Shown here piece after piece: positions 10,003-20,000 of a stretch of 64,000 bases of DNA. The DNA comes from Pantoea sp. A4. GTDB lineage: Bacteria; Pseudomonadota; Gammaproteobacteria; Enterobacterales; Enterobacteriaceae. The notes beneath the pieces were generated by a model that saw nothing but the letters and a program-made list of their open reading frames with translations, did no database searches and was not told the origin of the DNA. The first letter of the stretch is position 1; every line of letters starts with the position of its first letter. The stretch lies in the NCBI RefSeq assembly GCF_000295955.2, contig NZ_ALXE01000053.1, positions 1 through 64,000 on the forward strand, written 5' to 3'. Made by a program: the position numbers and the translations under genes.

Positions 10003-10054
10003 CGTCTGATCCCTGTAGATGCCAGGGACGGCGTCTTCAAAGAAGAGTTGATGA

Positions 10055-10738
10055 ATGAAAAAATTACTGGCTGCACTGTTAATCTCCGTCTCCGTAAATG
10101 CCGTTGCTGGTATTCAGGTGGACGAAACCCGCGTGATTTACAATGGTAACGCGAAATCGGCTTCATTAGATATCCGCAACGACCAGCCTGACACTTATAT
10201 GGTGCAGACATGGTTGGATAACGGAGATGCACGCCAGGTACCAAAAAATATTCCTATTCAGGTGGTTCCACCCGTCCTGAAAGTGGCAGGAAAAAAAGAG
10301 GCGATTTTACGCTTTATTTATTCTGGCACCGGCTTACCGCAGGATCGTGAATCTGTTTTCTGGGTGAATGTGCAGGAAATTCCACCGGCACCGAAGCAGG
10401 AAAATGTCTTACAGATCGCGGTGCGCACCCGAGTAAAACTGTTTTATCGCCCGGAAGGTTTGAATACCACCCTGGCGCAGCAGGCTGACAAGCTGAAATG
10501 GCACCGGGAAAATAATAACCTGGTGATCGAGAATGCCGGCCCGCTTAACGTCACTTTAGGCGTAGTGAAATTAAAAAATAGCGCGGGTAAAACCTGGGAT
10601 GTGAGCGCAGATATGGTGAAAGCCTTTGATAAGGCTGTGATTCATCTGCCAGCAGGTTCCGAGAGCGCGAACAAAGTACAGTTCACCTATATCAATGATT
10701 TTGGTGGAAATTCCTCAGGGACTGACGCTCGCCTGTAA
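10055..10738 (+). CDS. Periplasmic fimbrial chaperone (PapD-like)
   Basis: Two-domain immunoglobulin-like chaperone that folds pilins by donor-strand complementation. The 227-aa product has a signal peptide (about 1-18, ending VNAVA), a conserved basic residue near position 8 of the mature protein (DETRVI), and the family signature RESVFWVNVQEIPP. The second domain contains KLFYRPEGL. Spaced 52 bp after the pilin and 44 bp before the usher. Confidence 0.95.
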   Translation: MKKLLAALLISVSVNAVAGIQVDETRVIYNGNAKSASLDIRNDQPDTYMVQTWLDNGDARQVPKNIPIQVVPPVLKVAGKKEAILRFIYSGTGLPQDRESVFWVNVQEIPPAPKQENVLQIAVRTRVKLFYRPEGLNTTLAQQADKLKWHRENNNLVIENAGPLNVTLGVVKLKNSAGKTWDVSADMVKAFDKAVIHLPAGSESANKVQFTYINDFGGNSSGTDARL

Positions 10739-10782
10739 CTGCTTAATGCAACAGGCCAGAATCATTTATTGCGAGACGGATC

Positions 10783-13371
10783 ATGGTGAAAGCAGCGCAG
10801 TGGAATAAAAGCATGTTGGTAAAACATGCTGATTTTATTCTGCCACTGAAAATTATTGCTATCACCGTCTCGCTTTGCAGCAGCACGCTGGCCTGTGCAG
10901 AAGAAAAATTTAATACCTCTTTTATTCATGGCGATGCTTCCATCGTCAACGAACTCTCTGCCAGCGATGATATTCTGCCTGGACGTTACCCGTTCGATAT
11001 TTACGTGAATGAACAGCGTGTCGATCATCGCGATGTTGAATTTCGTAAATTTGACCCGAAATTACCTATTCGCCCGTGCATTTCCGCTCAGGAATTATTT
11101 TCCTACGGCGTGCAACTGAATGGTATCGATGCTAAGGATGACTGTGTTGATTTAACCCAGGCCATCAAAGGCGCATCACTGACTTATGACGCTGGCGTAC
11201 AGCGAGTCGATATTTCAGTGCCGCAGATCTTTATGCAGGCGCAACCCAAAGGGGAAATTTCTCCCCGCGTCTACGATAACGGCATTAATGCGGCTTTCGT
11301 CAATTATAATTTTAGCGGTTCCGATTATCGCACTCGCGCCAGTGGGGCGAATGGCGATACTCGTTATTATTATCTCTCGACTAACAATGGCCTCAACCTG
11401 GGCCGTTGGCGCTTGCGTAATAACTCGACCTGGCAGCAGCAAAGTGGTGCCGGGAGTCGCTGGCAGTCTATTTCCACCTGGGCGGAAACTGATATTGTTC
11501 CGTGGCGTTCTCGCCTGCTGCTCGGCCAGAGCAGCACCGATAACGCGGTGTTTGATAGCTTCCAGTTCCGTGGCGCACAAATCTCCAGCGTTACCGACAT
11601 CCTGCCAGATAGCCTGCGCGGATATGCGCCAGTGGTGCGCGGTGTGGCAAGAACCAACGCTCGCGTAGACGTGCGGCAGAATGGCTATACCGTTTACAGC
11701 ACCAACGTCGCCCCCGGCCCGTTCTCGCTGACGGACATTTACCCCAGCACCCTGAGCGGTGATTTACAGGTCACAGTCAACGAAGCCGATGGCTCGCAGC
11801 AGCACTTCACGGTGCCTTACTCCTCGGTGACCAACATGCTGCGTGAGGGGATCTGGGATTATGCGCTGACCGCGGGTAAGTACGTGGATGGTTCCACTAA
11901 CTATCATCCGCGCTTTGTGCAGGGCACGCTGTCCCGGGGTATCGGCCATGAAATGACGCCCTACGGCGGCGTGCTGCTGGCAGATCACTACAGCTCTGCG
12001 GTGGTGGGGATAGGTAAAAACCTTGGCATGTTTGGGGCGCTCTCGTTTGATGCAGCCTGGGCGAAGACTTCACTGGCCAACGGTGATGACAAGCAGGGGG
12101 AGAGCTTCCGCTTTCTCTACTCAAAATCCCTGAACACCCTGGGAACGGAATTGCAAATTGCCGGTTATCGCTACTCGACCTCCGGCTATTACGACTTCAG
12201 CGATATGGTGGCAGAACGCGCCGACTACGAGAATGGTCAGTATCGTAATCAGTATACGGATACCGACGACACGGAAACCGGTGTGCCAGCCTGGGCGCAG
12301 AATCAGCATAAGTATTACTACACCAGCACCTATAACAACAAACGTCAGCGGCTGGAGATCACACTCAACCAGCACGTTGGCCCGTTCACGCTGTACACCA
12401 GCGTGACCAATCAGACCTATTGGGGTACTGAGAATCGCGATCGTACCATTCAGACCGGGATCAACAGCACCTGGCACGATGTCAGCTATGGTCTCTACGT
12501 GCAGGATAGCCGTAGCAACTATGGTCAGAACGAACGTAGCGCCACCCTTACCGTCAGCATACCGTTCAGCGCCTTTGAGCATCACCCGATGAACGTGAGC
12601 CTGAATATGACGCACAGCAAACAGAGCGGTGACAGCTACAACACTGGGATCTCGGGCAGCGCGCTGGATGACAACCGCCTGAACTATTATTTGCAGAGCG
12701 GCCACGCCAGCGGCTCAGGACAAACCAGCACGGCGGATCTGAGCTACATGGGCAGCATGGGCACAGCGGAACTGGGCTATACCTGGAGTGGCAATTACCA
12801 GCAGACCTCGCTGAATCTGGCAGGCGGCGCCTTAGCCCACAGCGGTGGTGTCACGCTGAGTCAGCCATTACAGAACACCGTAGTGTTAGTGGAAGCCAAA
12901 GGTGCGCAGGGCGTACGTCTGGAGAACCAGCCAGGGGTTTCGATTGACCACTTTGGCTATGCAGTGATGAACTCCGCCACACCGTATCGTCATAACCGCG
13001 TGGCATTGCGCACTGAAGATATTGGTGCCGGACTGGATATTCCTTCGGCCGCGAAAGATGTGGTGCCGACTTATGGTGCCATCAGTCGCGTCACCTTTGA
13101 CACCCGCAGCGGGCAGAGTGTGCTGATTCATGCGCATCTCAACAAAGGGGATGTGCCAATGATTGGTGCTTCGGTCTTCAACGCGGCAGGCAGCAATATT
13201 GGCACCGTCGGCACCAACGGCGATACCTTCGTCGCGGGTGTGAAGAGTGAAGAGTCGCTGCTGGTGAAATGGGGAGACGTGAAAGGGGAGAGCTGCCAGA
13301 TTACGCTACCTGAGCTCAAAGCGAGCACGGCGGGATATCAGGAATTAACGCTGGTTTGCCAGCAAAATTAA
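10783..13371 (+). CDS. Outer-membrane fimbrial usher
   Basis: Platform that exports and polymerises the fimbria. The 862-aa product is standard for the family. It has an N-terminal export signal (about 20-39, ending ACA), the periplasmic N-domain (FNTSFIHG...PGRYPFDIYVNE), a 24-strand barrel with plug domain (PVVRGVARTNARVDVRQNG and AGPFSL-type PGPFSLTD), and C-terminal domains ending with a cysteine pair (ESCQITLPE and LVCQQN). The first ATG gives an unusually long n-region before the hydrophobic core; a start at Met11 is possible. Confidence 0.95.
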   Translation: MVKAAQWNKSMLVKHADFILPLKIIAITVSLCSSTLACAEEKFNTSFIHGDASIVNELSASDDILPGRYPFDIYVNEQRVDHRDVEFRKFDPKLPIRPCISAQELFSYGVQLNGIDAKDDCVDLTQAIKGASLTYDAGVQRVDISVPQIFMQAQPKGEISPRVYDNGINAAFVNYNFSGSDYRTRASGANGDTRYYYLSTNNGLNLGRWRLRNNSTWQQQSGAGSRWQSISTWAETDIVPWRSRLLLGQSSTDNAVFDSFQFRGAQISSVTDILPDSLRGYAPVVRGVARTNARVDVRQNGYTVYSTNVAPGPFSLTDIYPSTLSGDLQVTVNEADGSQQHFTVPYSSVTNMLREGIWDYALTAGKYVDGSTNYHPRFVQGTLSRGIGHEMTPYGGVLLADHYSSAVVGIGKNLGMFGALSFDAAWAKTSLANGDDKQGESFRFLYSKSLNTLGTELQIAGYRYSTSGYYDFSDMVAERADYENGQYRNQYTDTDDTETGVPAWAQNQHKYYYTSTYNNKRQRLEITLNQHVGPFTLYTSVTNQTYWGTENRDRTIQTGINSTWHDVSYGLYVQDSRSNYGQNERSATLTVSIPFSAFEHHPMNVSLNMTHSKQSGDSYNTGISGSALDDNRLNYYLQSGHASGSGQTSTADLSYMGSMGTAELGYTWSGNYQQTSLNLAGGALAHSGGVTLSQPLQNTVVLVEAKGAQGVRLENQPGVSIDHFGYAVMNSATPYRHNRVALRTEDIGAGLDIPSAAKDVVPTYGAISRVTFDTRSGQSVLIHAHLNKGDVPMIGASVFNAAGSNIGTVGTNGDTFVAGVKSEESLLVKWGDVKGESCQITLPELKASTAGYQELTLVCQQN

Positions 13372-13395
13372 CAGGATGAAGTCGAGGTATCCGCG

Positions 13396-14427
13396 TTGCT
13401 AAAAAAATTTAAATATCTGGTTATTACCCTGGTGGGCCTGGTTTTTTGCCTGTTTTCCCCGCTGACCTGGGCACTCTCCTGCGTTGAGGCTTCCACCGGG
13501 AGCCTGTCGCAGGTGATCAATATTGATAAAGACATTCAGGTCTCAACCGCGACGCTCCAGGCCGGGACGATCTTGTGGCGTTCGCAGAACTACACCTCGA
13601 CGTTTAAATGCTCTGATACCAATAACTATCCTGGCGGAGAAGATGCCTATCTCTACTGGGACCCGCAAAGTGAACTCCGCAGCATTGACCCCTCAATTCA
13701 GGTCGGCGTGACGTACAACAGCGTCAATATCACCTTAATTCCCGGGCAACGTAACGATGTTGGTCCAGGCACTTCTTGCCGCCGCTATGGTTTTGGCTGT
13801 GCTTCACCTGCACGTTCTCTCACGGTAACGGTCAGCTATTCGGTGTTTATCAAAGCCACCGGAAGTGCACCGCCAGCCAGCGGTCGCATCGCTAACAGTG
13901 GCAAATATGCGGTATTCCAGGTGGATGGCGTCCTGGGTCTGAACAGCACGCCAAACAGCAACTTCCGCGCCTATATCACGGGCCTCGGGAACATTCGTTT
14001 TATCTCCTGTCAGCCGCAGATCAGCGTGGCAGGGAACAACGGATCGATCGTGAATTTCGGCACGATTCGCGCCAGCAATGCCGTGGCTGGGGTAACAGAA
14101 AAACAGGTACCGTTCTCGGTAGTCGCTAACCTGACGGGCACCGGCCAGGATTGCCAGGGACAGACGCTGATGGCGAGTTTCAGCACCACGTATCCCACCA
14201 GTGGCACCGATATGCTGATGCCGACCAGCAGCAGCGGTTTTGGTATCTCTATCTCCCCGGCCTCCGCGCCGACCAGTTTTATTCCGTTTAACACCAGCAC
14301 GCTGCTGGGCTATGCCAACGGACAAGTGGTGCAGAATGATTTTGTTGCCAGCCTGCGCTGGATCAATAGCTCCCCGGCCATTGGTACATTCAACGCCTCA
14401 GCCAACGTGGATGTGACGTTCAAATAA
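13396..14427 (+). CDS. Fimbrial tip adhesin, TTG start
   Basis: Two-domain tip protein. The 343-aa product has a signal peptide (about 1-26, ending TWA-LS), a receptor-binding N-terminal half with several cysteines, and a C-terminal pilin domain (from about residue 200) ending VDVTFK. The only workable start is TTG at 13396 with a GAGG upstream; the nearby ATG at 13376 runs into a stop after eight codons in another frame. The weak start may keep the adhesin scarce relative to the pilin. Confidence 0.9.
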   Translation: MLKKFKYLVITLVGLVFCLFSPLTWALSCVEASTGSLSQVINIDKDIQVSTATLQAGTILWRSQNYTSTFKCSDTNNYPGGEDAYLYWDPQSELRSIDPSIQVGVTYNSVNITLIPGQRNDVGPGTSCRRYGFGCASPARSLTVTVSYSVFIKATGSAPPASGRIANSGKYAVFQVDGVLGLNSTPNSNFRAYITGLGNIRFISCQPQISVAGNNGSIVNFGTIRASNAVAGVTEKQVPFSVVANLTGTGQDCQGQTLMASFSTTYPTSGTDMLMPTSSSGFGISISPASAPTSFIPFNTSTLLGYANGQVVQNDFVASLRWINSSPAIGTFNASANVDVTFK

Positions 14428-14430
14428 GCG

Positions 14431-14469
14431 TACTGCACTCAAGCCTGCTCACCGGGCTTGAGTGCAGTA
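14431..14469 (+). terminator. Strong hairpin at the end of the fimbrial operon
   Basis: Perfect 15-bp stem (14431-14445 with 14455-14469) immediately after the adhesin stop codon. No T-run follows, so it may act as a 3' end stabiliser as well as a terminator. Confidence 0.75.
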
Positions 14470-14831
14470 GCACGAATAGCTCATTGTCTGGCGGAAATTT
14501 ACTCGCTGGATCGCTGCATTTTTATCCTATCACCCTCCCAACTTTGTCTCCTGCCAACAAATTCGCCTTTTTCGCCATTCTGTCATCAGGTGAGTGTAGA
14601 TTTATTGCCAGGTGATTCATCTGCCAGATTTGTCTTATGTCCTGAATTTATGGTTTTTATTTGCGATAACTTCGTCAATATATCATTGATCGTTTTTATA
14701 AATTAATTGTCAGGAAACAATAGAAATAAACATCTGCTAATCATTCACAAGTGTGTTCTCACTCGGAAAAATCTTGTTGTATGCTCGATTTAACACAGGG
14801 CCGCCCCTGATGATTGAGAGAGGAACACAAC
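14470..14831 (+). other. AT-rich intergenic stretch before the short pilin gene
   Basis: About 360 bp of AT-rich sequence after the fimbrial operon hairpin. A short open frame (14458-14706) overlaps that hairpin, has no ribosome site and no family resemblance. The stretch probably holds a separate promoter for the next gene. Confidence 0.5.
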
Positions 14832-15167
14832 ATGACGATATCTGTTCGGGTTATTGCAAAGTCAGGACTGGTTGCCGCATTACTGCTGGCGGGCGTCGTG
14901 CAGCAGGCAACGGCAGCAGAGCGTTTTGGCGTGGTCTCCAGCGGACGGGTGGCTTTTAGCGGGGAGATTTATGAACCGGCTTGCCGTATCAGCGTCGATC
15001 AGGCGACGGTTGCCAGTAACTGCTATCAGCAGGGGCAGTTCCAGCAGCGGGCGTTAAAGGTCAGCACGACCTCCGCACTGGCCTTCAACGATAACCGCAC
15101 TCAAGCCCAGCTGGCATGGCTGGACAGCAGCCAGCGTGAAGGCATTCTCACCGTCAGCTACCGCTAA
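14832..15167 (+). CDS. Short fimbrial-like protein
   Basis: The 111-aa product has a signal peptide (about 1-28, ending ATAAE) and pilin features: the SSGRVAFSGEIYEPACRISV strand with one cysteine, a second cysteine (SNCYQQG), and a penultimate tyrosine (TVSYR). It is shorter than a normal pilin (about 150-180 aa) yet has both ends, so it looks like a compact minor subunit rather than a fragment. It sits about 400 bp after the operon hairpin, suggesting separate expression. The start is set at 14832 after an AGGAA site. Confidence 0.75.
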   Translation: MTISVRVIAKSGLVAALLLAGVVQQATAAERFGVVSSGRVAFSGEIYEPACRISVDQATVASNCYQQGQFQQRALKVSTTSALAFNDNRTQAQLAWLDSSQREGILTVSYR

Positions 15168-15175
15168 ATCGATAT

Positions 15176-15212
15176 AAAAAAAGCCGGCTCCCTTGCGGTT
15201 ACCGGCTTTTTC
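15176..15212. terminator. Terminator between convergent genes
   Basis: Stem AAGCCGG/CCGGCTT (15181-15209 region) with A-run on the left and T-run on the right. It can serve both the short pilin gene and the flavoprotein gene that ends at 15228. Confidence 0.8.
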
Positions 15213-15227
15213 ACTCACAGCAGAAGA

Positions 15228-16982
15228 TTAATAAACGTCACGCAGATAGCGTTTCTCTTTCTTCAGCTGATCGATGTAGGCTGCTGCGCTCTCCGCAGAC
15301 AGACCACCAAACTTGCTCACGATATCGAACAGGGCACGATCAACGTCTTTAGCCATGCGTGAAGCATCACCACACACATAGAAGTGACCGCCTTCTTCCA
15401 GCCACGCCCACAGCTCAGCACCTTGTTCCAGCATGCGCGTCTGTACGTAGATCTTTTTCTCCTGATCGCGTGAGAACGCTAAATCAAGACGGGTCAGTAA
15501 ACCACTTTCCTGCCAGGCTGCCAGTTCATCGTTATAGATGAAGTCGTGTTCCTGATGCTGATCGCCGAAGAACAACCAGTTTTTACCTTTTGCGCCCGTG
15601 GCTTCACGCTCTTGCAGGAAGGCACGGAACGGAGCGATACCTGTACCTGGGCCAACCATGATCAGTGGCGCATCGCCGCTGGCAGGGGCACGGAAGCTCT
15701 TGTTCGGTGAGATAAAGATCGCAGGCTGATCGCCACGACCGATACGGTCCGACATATAGGTGGAGCACACGCCGCTACGTTCACGACCACCGCTGTGGAA
15801 GCGCACGGCAGCGACGGTTAGATGGACGCGGTTTGGATGCGCTTTCGAGCTGGAAGAGATGGAGTAAGCACGGTGTTGCAGCGGACGCAGCATCGCGACA
15901 AACTCTGGCACGCTCAGCGTGCGGGTCAGATCCAGTTGCAGCAGATCAAGGGTATCTTTGCCCCACAGCCATACGCCCAGTGTATCTTTGTCGTCGTGCT
16001 GCAAAATATGACGCAGTTCCTGATTGGTGGTGTTCTGTCCCACCCAGTCGATCAACTTGCGTGATGGCTCTGAAATCTCAAACTGATAGGTCAGCAGGTC
16101 ACCGAGATTACGTTCGAAGCCTGGCACCGGCGTGTCATATTCGCCCTTGAGCTGGGTCAGCAGCAGCTGTACCAGATCCGGATCGTTAACCGGGAACACG
16201 CCCAGCGCGTCGCCCGCTTCATAGGTCAGGCCGCTACCGCTGATGTCGAATTCAAAGTGGCGAATGTCTTTGCCAGATTGCTCACCAGAGAGGCGCTTGT
16301 TCACTGGCATCGCAGTGGCCAGCGGGTTTTGTTTGTTGCTGCCTGGGATGACAGGCGCTTCCGGCTGGTTATCCAACGCTGGGCCGTTGCTGCCCGCATT
16401 AGCGGCAAACTGCGGCATGGTCGCGTTGATCCAGTCGCTGGAAGGCTGTTCGAAATCGATGTCGCAATCGATACGATCGGTCAGGCGCTTCGCACCCAAC
16501 TGCTCCAGACGCATATCAAAGAATTTACCTGCCTGGCAGAAACCGTCATAGCCGGTATCGCCGATAGCAAGAATGGCAAAGTGCATCTGCTCCAGACGCG
16601 GCGCGGTGCTGGCGGACAGCGCCTGCCAGAACAGCTGGGCGTTGTCCGGCATTTCGCCTTCGCCATAAGTAGAGGTGACGATCAGGACGTGGCGCATGGT
16701 GGCGAACACATCCATATCGACGTCGTCCAGTGCCGAGATAACCGGCACCAGACCTTTCGAACGGGCAACTTTGGCTGCACTCTGTGCCAGAGCTTCTGCA
16801 TTACCGGTTTGTGAACCAAACAGGATGTGCAGCTGGGTCTGGGCAGCAGCGCCAGGCGCTGCTGCAGTTTGTTTGTCTTCGAGTACCAGTAAGCGTGAAT
16901 GCAGTCCAGCGAGGAAACCTGCCAGCCAGTACTTCTGCTCGCCATTAAAAGGGGCGTCTTCAGGAATATAAGGTATTTTCAT
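15228..16982 (-). CDS. CysJ-like NADPH diflavin reductase adjoining gltB
   Basis: The 584-aa flavoprotein has a flavodoxin-type FMN domain (about 50-190; P-loop SQTGNA at 57-62; TSTYGEGEMPDN), then a ferredoxin-reductase module: FAD motif RAYSISSS near 370, GVCSTYM near 405, NADPH-binding GPGTGIAPFRAF near 446 and the C-terminal KRYLRDVY. It is in the family of the sulfite reductase alpha subunit, with a divergent N-terminus (IPEDAPFNGEQ). No cysI or cysH is near. It lies 64 bp after gltB on the same strand, where gltD is expected, so it probably feeds NADPH electrons to GltB. No strong ribosome site precedes the start. Confidence 0.85.
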   Translation of the reverse strand: MKIPYIPEDAPFNGEQKYWLAGFLAGLHSRLLVLEDKQTAAAPGAAAQTQLHILFGSQTGNAEALAQSAAKVARSKGLVPVISALDDVDMDVFATMRHVLIVTSTYGEGEMPDNAQLFWQALSASTAPRLEQMHFAILAIGDTGYDGFCQAGKFFDMRLEQLGAKRLTDRIDCDIDFEQPSSDWINATMPQFAANAGSNGPALDNQPEAPVIPGSNKQNPLATAMPVNKRLSGEQSGKDIRHFEFDISGSGLTYEAGDALGVFPVNDPDLVQLLLTQLKGEYDTPVPGFERNLGDLLTYQFEISEPSRKLIDWVGQNTTNQELRHILQHDDKDTLGVWLWGKDTLDLLQLDLTRTLSVPEFVAMLRPLQHRAYSISSSSKAHPNRVHLTVAAVRFHSGGRERSGVCSTYMSDRIGRGDQPAIFISPNKSFRAPASGDAPLIMVGPGTGIAPFRAFLQEREATGAKGKNWLFFGDQHQEHDFIYNDELAAWQESGLLTRLDLAFSRDQEKKIYVQTRMLEQGAELWAWLEEGGHFYVCGDASRMAKDVDRALFDIVSKFGGLSAESAAAYIDQLKKEKRYLRDVY

Positions 16983-17046
16983 CAGTTTTCTGTGCTCAAT
17001 CCCGTTCGTCTTATTCAGTCAATATTCACATGCTTCCTGCCTGCTG

Positions 17047-20000
17047 TCAGGACAATTTTCCGACAGCAGCAGCGATTTCCGGCAGTGCAGCGCGGGCGAA
17101 CAGCTCTTCGAAATCAGGCAGTTTACCCAGTACTTCACGGTTTGAAGCATCCTGATAAATGATCCAGCCATAGGTTGCCAGGCTGTCCATCGAGCGAATA
17201 TTACGCTGCGTCAATGCCGCTTTATAATCGGTCATACGCTTGTTGGCGATCAGGCTAGCCAGTTCATCATCGCTGTAGCCTTCAATCGCTGAACGCGCAT
17301 GGCGCTGCAATTTGCTGATCAACGAGAAGTCTTCTGTCATCAGCAGGTTGCGTACCGCTTTTTCAACTTCAGGGCCATCAACCGCAGTGCCTTTAGGCAG
17401 TTTGGTCAGGGCCAGTTGCTGTGCAAAGCTCAGCACGGTGTAGTTGTTCAGCAGTACAAACATCTCTGGCGTATCCGTTGCGCCATAGGCAGGAACTGCA
17501 CCGTTAGCGATGGTTTTACCACTGCGCCATGCGGCTTTGAACTTGGTGACCTGATGGGTCGCCAGTGCCGTAGACAGCTCTTCCAGCAGATCTTTACGCG
17601 CTTTCGCTTTCAGGATCTCTGCGCTGTCTTGATACAGCAACAGTGAACGTGGCATCACGTAGGCGAAGTTGTGGCACTCGGTTTCCCAGTGCTCCAGCAA
17701 CCAGGCCGCACGTGGTGACTGAGTCGCTTCAACGTGCCAGTTCAGCATGGTGAAGACCGCTTCTTTGTGGACGCGCGCCATTTCGTTGTCATCGGTGATG
17801 GCACCAAACAACACGGAATCCACCGATGCCAGGCTAGCCAGTTTGTGGTACGGGTCATACTGGTAGGCGAAGCCACCGCTCATCCCGTTACCGAAACCTT
17901 TACCAAAGCTGCCAAGGTTCAGTACTGCACCGTTGGTCATATATTCGCAGCAGAAATCACCCACGCCTTCTACCACGGCAGTCGCACCAGAGTTACGCAC
18001 CGCGAAGCGGTCACCGGCTTGACCCTGAACAAACAGGCGTCCACCAGTGGCACCGAACAGGGCGAAGTTGCCGATCAGTACGTTGCCATCGCTCTCTTGT
18101 GAGCCACCGCCCGGAGACAGCACCAGGATTTCCCCGCCACACTGGCCTTTACCTACGCCATCGTTACAGGTACCGCTGTGCTTCATCTGCATACCATCGT
18201 TACAGAAGGCACCGAAAGACTGGCCCGCAGAACCGGTAGTAGAGACGTTCACGCTGCGCGGTGCCAGGTAACGGCGACCACGGTCATCCTGCAACACAGC
18301 TGGATGCGCAGCCACTTGCTCAGCAGAAAGCTTGTAGTTCAGTACGCGTTCGATATCGATAGCTAACTGGCCACCAACACTCTTGTTACGGTTGTTCAGC
18401 GCTACGCCATTGCCCAGTTGAACTGGTGCGTTCGCGTTGAGATGCCAGGCGTTGTTGAGTTCTTCAACCCAGGCGTTGTCCAGCTCGAAATCTTTTTCCA
18501 GATAGACCGGATTGTGGATTTTGACTTCTGGTACCACGGTTAACATGGCGCGGAAGTCGAGTCTGCCTACTTCCAGCGGGTGTTCCATCAGGTGCAGCAG
18601 GTCAGAGCGTCCGCGCGCTTCACGCAGAGAACGCAGGCCAAGACGAGCCAGAATCTCACGCACTTCCTGAGCAACGTTGATGAAGTACTGCGCCAGCTGG
18701 CGTGGGTCACCATCAAAGGCTTCGGCATTGGTGGTCAGACCGGCCGGGCATTTCACGTTACAGTTTTTCGCCATGACGCACTTCAGCATCATCAGCGCAG
18801 TAGTACCGAATTCGAAGCTATCACCACCCAACAGGGCAGATTTGATCACATCGCTACCGGTCTGCTGTGCGCCAGAGCAGCGCAACAGAACTTTATCGCG
18901 CAGGCCGTTAGCACACAGTGCCTGGTGTACTTCCGCAATACCGATTTCCGCCACACGACCGGTGTATTTCAGGCTGGTAACAGAAGCCGCACCCGTGCCC
19001 CCGGTGTTACCGGCTACGTTGATAACATCCGCGCCCGCTTTTGCTACGCCAACAGCGATCGTACCGATACCTTCAGAAGAGACCAGTTTAACGATAACGC
19101 GCACGCGTGCTGCTTTACAGTCGTGGATCAGCTGCGCCAGATCTTCGATAGAGTAAGTGTCGTGGTGCGGCGGTGGAGAAACCAGCTCAACACCCGGCGT
19201 ACCGCCACGCGCTGCGGCGATCTCAACCGTCACTTTCGGCGCAGGCAACTGACCGCCTTCACCTGGTTTTGCACCTTGACCGATTTTGATCTCCAGCTCT
19301 TCCAGCATCGGGTCGGCGAGATAGGCCGCCCAGACGCCGAAGCGACCAGAAGCTAACTGTTTGATACGCGAAGCGCGGATGGTGCCATGACGGGAGTAGT
19401 GTTCACCGCCTTCACCACAGTTACTCATGCCGCCAACCATGTTGGTTCCGTGCGCGACAGCTTCATGGGCTGGGGCTACCAGAGCACCGTGGCTCATAGC
19501 ACCAGAAGCAAAGGTACGGGTGATTTCGCACGCTGGCTGTACTTCGCTCAGTTCGATAGAAGGCTGAGCAGTAAAGATGCGTGACAGATAATCTGCCGCT
19601 TTGCCAGTAGCGCTGATACGCAGGGTTTCATCTACCACTTCTGCCTGGCTGATAGCTTCATTGAAACGGCCTTGCAGTGCACGAGCCAGCGCTGCCAGAC
19701 GATCGGACTGAGGTTTCAGGCCTGACAGGGTGTTGCTCAGACGCAGGACAAACTCACCTTCGCTGCTGCTCTCGCAAGAGAGGCCACGAATGGCATAGCC
19801 GTTGTTCACCAGCGAGTAGCGACCCAGTTTGCGAGCAAATTCTGCTTCGCTATCCACTGGCGTCAGATCCGCCGGGAACGCGAGGATGTCACGCAGTGCC
19901 GCAGGACGACGCTTACGCTCTTCCAGCATCAGGCTGGAGAACTGGCGGTAGTCAGCGGTGATCTGGAAATTGTTGATCACGTCATCCGGGATGCGCTCGA

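Noticed and set aside
14458-14706. 82-codon frame after the fimbrial operon
   Set aside because: It begins inside the operon hairpin and lacks a ribosome site and pilin features.
15228-16982. Ordinary assimilatory sulfite reductase subunit cysJ
   Set aside because: No cysI, cysH or other sulfur genes adjoin it; its N-terminus is divergent and it forms a unit with gltB. A sulfur role is not formally excluded.
18580-19356. 258-codon plus-strand frame inside gltB
   Set aside because: Same reason: shadow of the conserved FMN-domain coding sequence.
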